Positions 1 through 6,961 of a stretch of 39,917 nt of DNA are shown piece by piece. A program made the translations under genes and the position numbers. Source of the DNA: DATESG01 sp964480275 (GTDB taxonomy: Bacteria > Bacillota_I > Bacilli_A > RFN20 > CAG-826); contig CAYZOC010000004.1 of the NCBI GenBank assembly GCA_964480275.1, forward strand, positions 1 through 39,917, written 5' to 3'. The first letter of the stretch is position 1. Each line of letters begins with the position of its first letter. The notes under the pieces are model-generated. The model was not told the origin of the DNA, made no database searches, and saw only the letters and a program-made list of their open reading frames with translations.

Positions 1-53
1 CCTCCGACCTACCGCTTAGGAGGCGATTGCTCTATCCACTGAGCTACCAGCGC
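1..53 (-). tRNA. tRNA-Arg(CCT), 3' part cut by window edge
   Basis: Read on the minus strand, the 5' acceptor strand GCGCTGG, the D-arm GCTCAGTGGATAGAGC and an anticodon stem ATCGC/GCGGT around loop CTCCTAA are visible. Anticodon CCT reads the Arg codon AGG. The T-arm and 3' acceptor lie outside the window. A TATAAT box sits 8 bases before the 5' end. Confidence 0.93.
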
Positions 54-61
54 GTAAAATC

Positions 62-67
62 ATTATA
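62..67 (-). promoter_or_regulatory. -10 box of tRNA-Arg
   Basis: TATAAT on the minus strand, 8 bases upstream of the mature 5' end of tRNA-Arg, predicting a very short precursor leader. No convincing -35 was found. It lies just after the ASCH gene stop. Confidence 0.55.
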
Positions 68-78
68 CAAAATTAACA

Positions 79-420
79 CTAAGAAATTAACCTAATTTTT
101 ATTGCAACAACCTGTGTGTGATTTTGGCGGTTTAAAGGATAATACTCTAACATATCTAAATAGTGCTGACTATCACTATTTTCATACCCAAATTCACGAT
201 GCGGGAAATAGGCAAAAAGTTCCTGAAAGTTATTGAATATATGTAGGGATACGACTTCGACCACAAGTGTTTCTTGACTTTCGTTATTCGTAAATTCAAT
301 CAGATCAAGTGGCGCTATTAGTCTACGCTTTTGATCATAAAGCCGAAGCTCATATACCTTCTTTTGCTGTTTAATCAAGTCAAAAGGATGAGGATTTAGA
401 TCATAGTGATGAATAGTCAC
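79..420 (-). CDS. ASCH-domain (PUA-like) protein
   Basis: 113 residues. The N-terminal pattern (HPFDLIKQQKKVYELRLYD, then KRR and a hydrophobic DLIEF strand) is the signature of small stand-alone ASCH proteins, a PUA-like beta-barrel fold thought to bind RNA or nucleotides; the exact substrate is unknown here. ELR at about residues 24-26 is the usual conserved core. It starts with GTG preceded by GGAGG at 8 bases, and that start lies 20 bases inside the 3' end of the lipoprotein protease gene, so translation is probably coupled. It is the last gene of the galM operon, just before tRNA-Arg. The domain call is by motif recognition. Confidence 0.75.
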   Translation of the reverse strand: MTIHHYDLNPHPFDLIKQQKKVYELRLYDQKRRLIAPLDLIEFTNNESQETLVVEVVSLHIFNNFQELFAYFPHREFGYENSDSQHYLDMLEYYPLNRQNHTQVVAIKIRLIS

Positions 421-1360
421 TAAATATTCCTCCGACTATTTCAAAGTATTCAATGATTTTTTCACTAGGAATTGCTACACTAAGTGGCCCATCACTATCG
501 CTTTCACCACTAGCAAAATTAATACCAACGATATCAAATTTATAGTCAAAAAGTGGACCGCCACTACTACCATGATTTATCTCTGCACTATGGACAATAA
601 CAGGAAACTCCACATTAGAAAGATAGGGTTGATCACTAACACTAACTGTGCCAAATGCTCGTGTTTTGCCATAAGTAATCGTGTTATAGGCGCCTTCTGG
701 TGTCCCAATTGCAACAACATCACGATTTAGATGCAAGGGGTCAAGACTAATATGAGGAATATTATATGTTTCGGGACTATAAAATTTTACAATTGCTAAA
801 TCATAATCGTTGAGTTCATGAATTTTCTCTGCAGGGTAAGCAATATTTTGATCATCATCATAAATAAAGATTGTTTGGGCGACATCATACTCTTGTGGTT
901 CAACCGTAACGTGATTGTTTGTAAGCGCATAGTAGTAGCCACCATCACGAAGAAAAATAACACCACTTCCTTGGGCAATCATCTTTGTCGTTTCAAGTAA
1001 TACTTGGTTGTGAACTTCGACAGTGACAACTGATTCTAAAATATCAGCGTAGATAAGATTTTCAACACCTGGTTGATCAAGCTTATAGCCTGCGTATAAT
1101 TGAATGGGATTATAAATCTTTAGGGTCGGATATTCTTCTTGCAAATCAACATCCTTATACCACTTATCAAACACTGAATTAACTCTTGTTGGTATTTCTA
1201 AATCACTAAGAAGCGTGCCTGGTTTAATATCAACTTTAAGCGGTTGTTGACCATTATCTAAATGTAAAAAAATCATGATACGATTATCAGTTATATCGCC
1301 ACATCCTACTAGAAGTAGCCCTGTCATTAGTGTCGTTGCTATCAGTGCTTTAATTTTCAT
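401..1360 (-). CDS. Trypsin-like (HtrA-type) serine protease lipoprotein
   Basis: 319 residues. An N-terminal signal with lipobox LLLVGC puts the lipidated cysteine at residue 20, so the protein is anchored on the outer face of the membrane. The C-terminal half has the chymotrypsin-fold triad: His150 in TNNHV, Asp187 in DYDLAI, Ser266 in GSSGGP. No PDZ domain follows, unlike full DegP/HtrA. Residues 25-110 are a separate region without a recognised domain; it could be a substrate-binding or spacer module. It ends in TGA. The ATG is 9 bases after the stop of the upstream Pr6Pr-like gene and no Shine-Dalgarno is visible, so translation may depend on reinitiation. Likely role: quality control or processing of surface proteins (inference). 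Confidence 0.85.
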   Translation of the reverse strand: MKIKALIATTLMTGLLLVGCGDITDNRIMIFLHLDNGQQPLKVDIKPGTLLSDLEIPTRVNSVFDKWYKDVDLQEEYPTLKIYNPIQLYAGYKLDQPGVENLIYADILESVVTVEVHNQVLLETTKMIAQGSGVIFLRDGGYYYALTNNHVTVEPQEYDVAQTIFIYDDDQNIAYPAEKIHELNDYDLAIVKFYSPETYNIPHISLDPLHLNRDVVAIGTPEGAYNTITYGKTRAFGTVSVSDQPYLSNVEFPVIVHSAEINHGSSGGPLFDYKFDIVGINFASGESDSDGPLSVAIPSEKIIEYFEIVGGIFSDYSSL

Positions 1361-1369
1361 AATACAAGT

Positions 1370-2071
1370 TTATTGCGTTGTTAACTTTTTGTTAAGCAAG
1401 ATGCGTCGTTGATATTGTTTGAGGGCAAAGTAACTAGCATTAGCTAGTAATAAAAGAAAGAGGGCAATACCAAAGATATAATAGAGGACTCTTCCACCAT
1501 ATTCATGAAAGTCAAAAAAGAAATAGGGGAAGTATTTTGGCGTATTTTCAATCCCAAACGAATAGTATTCAATCAACCTAAAACCACCAATAATAAAGGC
1601 CGCAAGCGAATAAATTAACGGATAGACAAGCGTCAATAAGGTCGTGCGATACTTTAACTTATGTTCTTGATTAAAGTACAAATATTCAAACACTACGGCA
1701 AGTGGGGTAAATGTATGGACCGCGAGATTAGAAAAAGATAACAATCGATAACTTGTCCCAATCATTCCGGGGGCTAACAAGGTCCAAAAGACAATAAAGG
1801 TTAGGGTAATATTAATCATAATAATAAAACTAAGCGTCGGGGCAAAACTCACCTTTGAAGACGTTTTATCGCGTTTATAATTTAAAAGTGTTGCAATAAA
1901 AAGATAGCCAAATAGGGAAAATGCTAAAAGATTTGATTGCGTTGTATAGTAAAGAAAAGTTGTCGGCTCAAATTCACTAGTAAAAAGTTTCGTGTTTAAA
2001 ACAACACCAATGATCGCAATTAGTGTAAATAATAGTCTAAAAGCAAGGGCAAAACCGACTTTTTTATTCAC
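1370..2071 (-). CDS. Pr6Pr-like integral membrane protein
   Basis: 233 residues with about six hydrophobic helices. Features such as YYTTQSNLLAF near residue 41, a polar WTLLAPG loop and the conserved His in LAVHTFTPLAVVFEY match the Pr6Pr family of membrane proteins (related to the FAR-17a/AIG1 fold), whose bacterial function is not established. The start is GTG, overlapping the galM stop by 8 bases, with only a weak purine-rich Shine-Dalgarno. It sits between galM and the protease lipoprotein in one operon. Some AIG1-like proteins are lipid or peptide-amide hydrolases, but no catalytic claim can be made here. Confidence 0.65.
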   Translation of the reverse strand: MNKKVGFALAFRLLFTLIAIIGVVLNTKLFTSEFEPTTFLYYTTQSNLLAFSLFGYLFIATLLNYKRDKTSSKVSFAPTLSFIIMINITLTFIVFWTLLAPGMIGTSYRLLSFSNLAVHTFTPLAVVFEYLYFNQEHKLKYRTTLLTLVYPLIYSLAAFIIGGFRLIEYYSFGIENTPKYFPYFFFDFHEYGGRVLYYIFGIALFLLLLANASYFALKQYQRRILLNKKLTTQ

Positions 2072-3038
2072 TTTGATCTTTCAATTTATATTCAATAAAA
2101 TGATGATACTCTTGATCGGGGCTTAAAATGATTGAGCCTAGGTCGGGAAAGTTAATTGCGTCCACTGCTAGTTGTGGCTCAAGAGCTAGAGCATGATATA
2201 AATGCATCTTATCGTGACCTAAAAGTTTTTGTGGGCTTGGAAATGAAGTGCCATAAAGTTGAATACAAGGATAACTTGTTGTTAACTCCAGGATTAAATC
2301 TTTTCCCATTAGTTTGACCTTCTTCTCATCTTTAAAATACACACAATGGTCTAATCCTCGTGTGTTTTTATCTTGGAGATAATCATCATAAATAATATCT
2401 TTGATCCTAACGCCACCACTAAAGTCTAGAGCGCTATTTTCTACTTTTATTTTTTGACCAGTCACCGCCTTATTCTTATCAAAAGGTAAATAGTGACTAA
2501 AATCAGCATCCAACACATGGTCTAAAACTGTATTACTACCATCAAGATTAAAATAACTATGATTGGTAATGTTGACAATTGTTTTAGTGTCAGTATTAAC
2601 ATGATAATCAATCCTAAGTCCTTGTTCTAACAGTGTATAAATAACTCCTAGTTCAAGGTTCCCAGGATATCCTTGATCACCATCAGGTGACAGAAGTTTA
2701 AATTCTAAGTGCGTGCTACTACTTTCAACAAGGGTAAAGGTTTTACGCCAAAATCCATCAGGACCACCATGTCCGGCATTAAAACCTCCGTCAAAGTTTT
2801 TATCAAGTTGATAGTTTTTGCCATCAAGACTAAAGCGCCCATCTTTAATGCGATTAGCAACCCGGCCGACTGTCGCACCTAAAAAGCTTGAACCAGCATT
2901 AAAATAATCTTGTAAGTTAGCATTACTTAATACGATGTTACGATTATTTAAATGTTTAACTTGCCACGAATAAATTGTCGCACCAACATCTAAAAACCCA
3001 ATTTTATTAAACTTATTTTCTAAATAATATATGTTCAT
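2064..3038 (-). CDS. galM: Aldose 1-epimerase (galactose mutarotase)
   Basis: 324 residues, normal family length. It interconverts alpha and beta anomers of hexoses in the cytoplasm, feeding the Leloir or glycolytic pathways. Key residues visible: His90 in the AGHGG motif, His160 in NHSYFN (general acid), Asp230 in GLDHC (substrate) and Glu287 in LEPQ (general base); GATVGRVANRI near residue 54 is also typical. First gene of galM-Pr6Pr-protease-ASCH, with its own promoter in the 3' end region of the preceding gene and a GAGG Shine-Dalgarno. No other sugar gene is adjacent, so the physiological sugar is unclear. Confidence 0.95.
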   Translation of the reverse strand: MNIYYLENKFNKIGFLDVGATIYSWQVKHLNNRNIVLSNANLQDYFNAGSSFLGATVGRVANRIKDGRFSLDGKNYQLDKNFDGGFNAGHGGPDGFWRKTFTLVESSSTHLEFKLLSPDGDQGYPGNLELGVIYTLLEQGLRIDYHVNTDTKTIVNITNHSYFNLDGSNTVLDHVLDADFSHYLPFDKNKAVTGQKIKVENSALDFSGGVRIKDIIYDDYLQDKNTRGLDHCVYFKDEKKVKLMGKDLILELTTSYPCIQLYGTSFPSPQKLLGHDKMHLYHALALEPQLAVDAINFPDLGSIILSPDQEYHHFIEYKLKDQSE

Positions 3039-3060
3039 AACTCTAACCTCTTACTTATTA

Positions 3061-3066
3061 ATTATA
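3061..3066 (-). promoter_or_regulatory. -10 box of galM operon
   Basis: Extended -10 TGC-TATAAT on the minus strand, about 22 bases before the galM ATG, leaving a short leader with a GAGG Shine-Dalgarno. The -35 region is poor. It begins 16 bases after the stop of the polyprenol-kinase-like gene, so galM is likely a separate unit. Confidence 0.55.
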
Positions 3067-3081
3067 GCAAACTTTAAACAA

Positions 3082-3753
3082 CTAAATAATGAAAAAAACA
3101 AGCAAAAAATACCCTAAACTTACGCCAAGCGGTACTGTAATGTTATCAATACCATGGGGACCAAAATATTCTAGCACCGCGGATAGAAGAGCGATAACAA
3201 TGGCAAAGTAGAAATAGGCAAAACCTTGATATAGGACAACAAACACTAACGCTAATATGAAACTTACAGTTAGCATTGTGATGAATCCATAAATAGACTT
3301 ATGATTTTTGTCGCCACTGAAATAGCGGCCGACGATGCTAGCTAGTCCATCGCCATAACCTAAAATAAGCGCAGCTAGTAGACCAATGTAGGGCATTTTG
3401 AAAAAATAATTCGCTAAAATAATTATAAGTGTAAACGCTAATGGGTAAGAAATTGTGCCTAGGTCAAATCGATTATCACGTTCGATCATCTTAACAATCT
3501 TGTAGCGATATGATAAGAAATTTAGCGCTGTAAAAATAAGCGGAGGAATAATTGCAATCAGGGTCTGTTCCCGAGCACTGACCATCAAAAAGGGGATAAA
3601 ATACCAATTAGCAAAAAGAATATGAATGATTTTACGTCCTAAATCTTTTGGCGTTTTCGTGATGTTTTCGAGCAATAGTGAAACAAGAAAAATAATCGAC
3701 AAATATACGCCAGAAAGGACAATGTATAAAAAATAATATAAATTATCATTCAT
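3082..3753 (-). CDS. SEC59/VTE5-like polyprenol or diacylglycerol kinase family membrane protein
   Basis: 223 residues, about six or seven membrane helices. Family markers: RKIIHILFANW at residues 40-50 (the RK-x2-H motif), GYGDGLASIVGRYF at 132-145, KSIYG at 152-156 and EYFGPHGIDNITVPL at 195-209. This CTP-dependent lipid-alcohol kinase family (dolichol kinase, phytol kinase, Dgk1) shares a fold with CdsA. Substrate in this organism is unknown; undecaprenol or another isoprenoid alcohol is possible given uppS nearby. It starts 5 bases after the 474-residue protein gene with no clear Shine-Dalgarno, so coupling is likely. Confidence 0.75.
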   Translation of the reverse strand: MNDNLYYFLYIVLSGVYLSIIFLVSLLLENITKTPKDLGRKIIHILFANWYFIPFLMVSAREQTLIAIIPPLIFTALNFLSYRYKIVKMIERDNRFDLGTISYPLAFTLIIILANYFFKMPYIGLLAALILGYGDGLASIVGRYFSGDKNHKSIYGFITMLTVSFILALVFVVLYQGFAYFYFAIVIALLSAVLEYFGPHGIDNITVPLGVSLGYFLLVFFII

Positions 3754-3758
3754 ATAAA

Positions 3759-5183
3759 CTATTTTCTTCGATTACGACGAGAAAGGACAACATAAATGAC
3801 TACGCCAATTTTAATTGGAATGACCGCTAGAGCTAGGACAGCCATCACACCAAAAATCGTACCAATGATCCATAGAACATTGCCAAAATAAGGTGGTTTT
3901 TCTGGGTTTTCACTTGTTGATAGCGAAAATGTCAATTCATTTTCTGGTAGTTGCTGTAGCGTGAGCTGATAACCATCATCTACTTTTGTAAAACCTTGAT
4001 ACCCTGCATCAATTAAATACATTTCGGTGTTGATTGAAATATTCAAATTAGCAAAAGATGACCATGTTGAGGCCGGCGTAACGAGGTATGTGAACTCTAA
4101 CACTTCGGGTTCATAATGATGGTTTACACTGGGAAAAAGAGGAGCGATAACTTGATTGGTTAATGTTTCACCAGGGGCAAATGTAAGTTGGTAGTCATAC
4201 CATGTAAGAATATCACTTTCAAAACTTTGAAAATTTTTCCCCGATTTAAAAAAGGAGTTTGCAAATCTATAGTTTAAAAAATCAACAATAATATTATATT
4301 GATCAATTTCATTGATAAGACTTTCATCATCAAATTGCTCACTAACGTAGCGATCAAAACTTATTGTTTCTGTGGTAATTTGGGAAACATAGCCCTCGGC
4401 TTCTTCCTCACGAGAATAACTATCGTAAATTCTAAATTTATCTTTTACATCCACAATATTTTCACCAATGAAATAAAGTTCAAATGCTTGACCTTTTGGT
4501 AATGTAAAGATCTGCGTAGATTTTGTTGCATCATATTCTTCGACGTTGTATGCTTTGTCACTTAAAAGAATTCCATCAAAATCACTTGTAAGATCAAGTT
4601 CAAGATAGAAATTTGTATATAAATTAACATCGGAGTGTAAGACTAGTGTTTGCTTGTAGACATTAGTAGATGAATCAAAAAAATCATCCTCTTGTTTAGC
4701 ATCACGTAACCTTGCTACGTCTTTTTCTACATCAAACTGCGAAAAGCCCCTCTCATAAAATGTATGGCGCAGATCAGGTGTTATTTCTTGATCATTAACT
4801 TTGATTTTATGTTTAGTTAATTGTTCTTGATAATTTTCGAGTAAAAGATACTCAGACCGCGGGGAAAACGGAAAGGCAAGTCCGGCGGTTATATTAAAGT
4901 CACTAGGATTAGAAAATGTATAGGTTGCACTAACCGTATTACTATAATTGTCATTATTTTCATCATAAAGATTGGGGACACTATCAACATTGAACACCAA
5001 GTCTTCATTTGTAACAATTATTGGTGAGTCAGCATCTTTGAGGAGTGCACCTGTTGATGAGGTACCATAAAAATAGCGCTGTGCAGAATTAGCTTGTGCT
5101 CCCAAATTAGTAAAAGCATTACAAGTGCTAACAAGTAAAACAAGCGCGGAATTAATTGATAAAAATACTATTTTCTTGTTCAT
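3759..5183 (-). CDS. Unknown secreted protein with C-terminal membrane anchor
   Basis: 474 residues, not assigned to a named family. Residues 1-30 look like a signal peptide (MNKK, hydrophobic core, AQA near 29-31). A Cys at 21 follows VST, which is a poor lipobox. Residues 60-430 are extracellular, acidic and Asn/Asp/Tyr-rich. TYTFSNPSDFN near 88-97 followed by GLAFPF looks like a beta-sandwich of the kind found in proteins with non-catalytic surface domains, and a second conserved-looking segment (TPASTWSSFANLNISI) lies near 367-382. One strong helix at about 435-466 is followed by the basic tail RRNRRK, giving N-out/C-in topology. It is followed after 5 bases by the polyprenol-kinase-like gene. 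No Shine-Dalgarno precedes the ATG. An extended -10 (TGA-TACAAT) lies 18 bases upstream, inside the MATE terminator hairpin. Confidence 0.6.
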   Translation of the reverse strand: MNKKIVFLSINSALVLLVSTCNAFTNLGAQANSAQRYFYGTSSTGALLKDADSPIIVTNEDLVFNVDSVPNLYDENNDNYSNTVSATYTFSNPSDFNITAGLAFPFSPRSEYLLLENYQEQLTKHKIKVNDQEITPDLRHTFYERGFSQFDVEKDVARLRDAKQEDDFFDSSTNVYKQTLVLHSDVNLYTNFYLELDLTSDFDGILLSDKAYNVEEYDATKSTQIFTLPKGQAFELYFIGENIVDVKDKFRIYDSYSREEEAEGYVSQITTETISFDRYVSEQFDDESLINEIDQYNIIVDFLNYRFANSFFKSGKNFQSFESDILTWYDYQLTFAPGETLTNQVIAPLFPSVNHHYEPEVLEFTYLVTPASTWSSFANLNISINTEMYLIDAGYQGFTKVDDGYQLTLQQLPENELTFSLSTSENPEKPPYFGNVLWIIGTIFGVMAVLALAVIPIKIGVVIYVVLSRRNRRK

Positions 5184-5215
5184 AATAAAAATCTATGACT
5201 TATTGTATCATAGAT
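5184..5215 (-). terminator. Terminator after MATE gene, abutting the next start codon
   Basis: On the minus strand, an 8-bp stem ATCTATGA/TCATAGAT with a 9-base loop is followed by TTTTATT and then directly by the ATG of the 474-residue protein gene. The loop holds a candidate -10 (TACAAT) for that gene, so terminator and promoter are interleaved. Confidence 0.7.
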
Positions 5216-5244
5216 AATTTTTAAATAAAAAGTTGGTTTTGCCT

Positions 5245-6618
5245 TTAAATAGCTTGCGTTGCCTTTTTTAGCGCATATCTTTCAAGTGAATTCATCCCAA
5301 AGAAATACCATACACCGGTGATAATTACTGCGACAAGATCAGATATTGGCGCGGCATAAAATATTCCCTCTAACCCCCACATGCCTGAAAGAATTAAAAC
5401 AAGGGGGAGACGAAGAATAATTGTTCGTATTAATGTAAGAAATATTGCCGTTTTATTGTGACCAACGGCCTGAAAAAAGTTTGAGGCCATTATTTGAAAA
5501 CCAAGCACGGGTAAGACTAAAAACCACTGCGAAACGGCCCGCGTCCCTAAAGCTAAAAGTTCAGGATCTTGATTAAATATCGCGACAAGTTGACGAGGAA
5601 TTAAAAGCGTCAATATCCAACCAAATGTTGCAATCGCTGTCGCGACAATATTTGCATAACGCATCGTCAGTTTTATCCGTTCATATTTAGCAGCGCCAAA
5701 GTTATAACTAACAATTGGTTTAGCTCCTTGATTCATCCCAACAACTGGCATTAAGATAAATGTTTGTAGACTATTAATAACGCCCATTGCACTGATCGCA
5801 TTATCTCCACCATAACGGTAAAGCGAATGATTAATGGCTAGATTCAAGGCACTATTACCTAATTGAAGGAGAAAGCCTGGCATTCCATAGCCAATTACTT
5901 TGACAAAAATATAAAGTTTAGGTTTAAGATCAACCATACGAATATGGTGAGGATTTTTATGATTGAAAAAATGTGAAAGCATCCAAAGTAGCGAGGCTAG
6001 TTGAGCAATAATTGTTGCTAGTGCCGCTCCTTCCATGCCCATGCCAAAACCAAAGATAAAAACTGCATCAAGCACGATATTAGTAGTCGCGCCAATTAGC
6101 ATCGAAATCATTGCCCGTTGAGGTTTCCCATCGGCCCGAACAAAGTTATTAAGACCTAAACTCGTTATTTGAAAAATAGCTCCATAAAATATAACTTGCA
6201 TATAACTGCTAGCATAGGGAAGCACTTCACTACTAGCGCCAAAGGCGATAAGAATTGGTTCAAGAAAGATTTGGCCAATTATCATTAACGTTAATGAAGA
6301 AACAATCATAAAAACTAGCGAGTTCCCTAGGGTGTTTCGAGCCTGATCTTTTTCTTCACGTCCCAAATGTATTGAGTAAAGTGTCGAACCACCAATACCA
6401 AAAAGAATCCCAATCGATAATAGGATAATCATAATTGGAAAACTAATTGTAAGTCCTGCTAATCCACTTTTGCCAACATGCGCAGCATTACCAATAAAAA
6501 TACGGTCGACAACATTATAAAGTGCGTTGATCAGCATTCCTAAAATTGCCGGAACAGAAAAATAAAATAGGAGCGTTGATATTTTTTTAGTACCTAATTG
6601 ATCAGTGCTATTTTCCAT
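5245..6618 (-). CDS. MATE-family multidrug/sodium antiporter
   Basis: 457 residues from the chosen start, twelve predicted helices, normal length. Early residues FYFSVPAILGMLINALYNVVDRIFIG and later IGATTNIVLDAVFIFGFG are classic MATE motifs (NorM/DinF/MepA type). It exports cationic drugs or metabolites using Na+ or H+. The frame stays open upstream to 6732, but that would add 38 hydrophobic residues without a Shine-Dalgarno; the ATG at 6618 (second of two adjacent Met codons) has GGGAG 7 bases upstream and yields the usual N-terminus. It stands alone, with a terminator on both sides. Substrate cannot be inferred. Confidence 0.92.
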   Translation of the reverse strand: MENSTDQLGTKKISTLLFYFSVPAILGMLINALYNVVDRIFIGNAAHVGKSGLAGLTISFPIMIILLSIGILFGIGGSTLYSIHLGREEKDQARNTLGNSLVFMIVSSLTLMIIGQIFLEPILIAFGASSEVLPYASSYMQVIFYGAIFQITSLGLNNFVRADGKPQRAMISMLIGATTNIVLDAVFIFGFGMGMEGAALATIIAQLASLLWMLSHFFNHKNPHHIRMVDLKPKLYIFVKVIGYGMPGFLLQLGNSALNLAINHSLYRYGGDNAISAMGVINSLQTFILMPVVGMNQGAKPIVSYNFGAAKYERIKLTMRYANIVATAIATFGWILTLLIPRQLVAIFNQDPELLALGTRAVSQWFLVLPVLGFQIMASNFFQAVGHNKTAIFLTLIRTIILRLPLVLILSGMWGLEGIFYAAPISDLVAVIITGVWYFFGMNSLERYALKKATQAI

Positions 6619-6800
6619 CATTTTGCTCCCTTCATTTGGTATTAACCCTTGAGATTGTAGCAAAAAAATACCGATAATTAAAACAAATAAGCATAATTTA
6701 AAATTAATGTTAATCATGAAGAATAAAACCATCTTGGAATTTTCTTAACTAGACTACATTTATCAAAGTTATTTTACGTTGTTTCTTCTTTGTACCTAAT

Positions 6801-6851
6801 AAAAACTCCCCATTAACCTAGCCTTTATTCGGGCAAAAATTTAGGGGAACT
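6801..6851 (-). terminator. Possible terminator between tRNA-Pro and MATE gene
   Basis: On the minus strand TCCCCTAA and TTAATGGGGA form an imperfect stem with a long loop, followed by GTTTTTATT. It would end the tRNA-Pro transcript. The stretch from 6733 to 6800 shows no other clear element apart from the open but poorly supported N-terminal extension of the MATE frame. Confidence 0.4.
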
Positions 6852-6863
6852 TTCATAAAAAAA

Positions 6864-6940
6864 TGGTCGGAACGATGGGATTCGAACCCACGACCTCCTG
6901 GTCCCGAACCAGGCGCACTACCAAGCTGTGCTACGTCCCG
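6864..6940 (-). tRNA. tRNA-Pro(CGG)
   Basis: 77 bases with encoded CCA. Acceptor CGGGACG pairs with CGTTCCG; anticodon stem CCTGG/CCAGG encloses loop TTCGGGA, anticodon CGG (codon CCG); T-arm loop TTCGAAT is canonical. A TATAAT box lies 9 bases upstream, so it has its own promoter as well as possible read-through from polC. Confidence 0.97.
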
Positions 6941-6949
6941 AATAAAGTA

Positions 6950-6955
6950 ATTATA
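6950..6955 (-). promoter_or_regulatory. -10 box of tRNA-Pro
   Basis: TATAAT on the minus strand, 9 bases before the tRNA 5' end and just after the polC stop. A -35 would fall within the last codons of polC; none is strong. Confidence 0.5.
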
Positions 6956-6961
6956 CTCCGA

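Noticed and set aside
6619..6732. N-terminal extension of the MATE exporter
   Set aside because: The frame is open, but the extra 38 hydrophobic residues lack a Shine-Dalgarno, while the internal ATG at 6618 has GGGAG at 7 bases.
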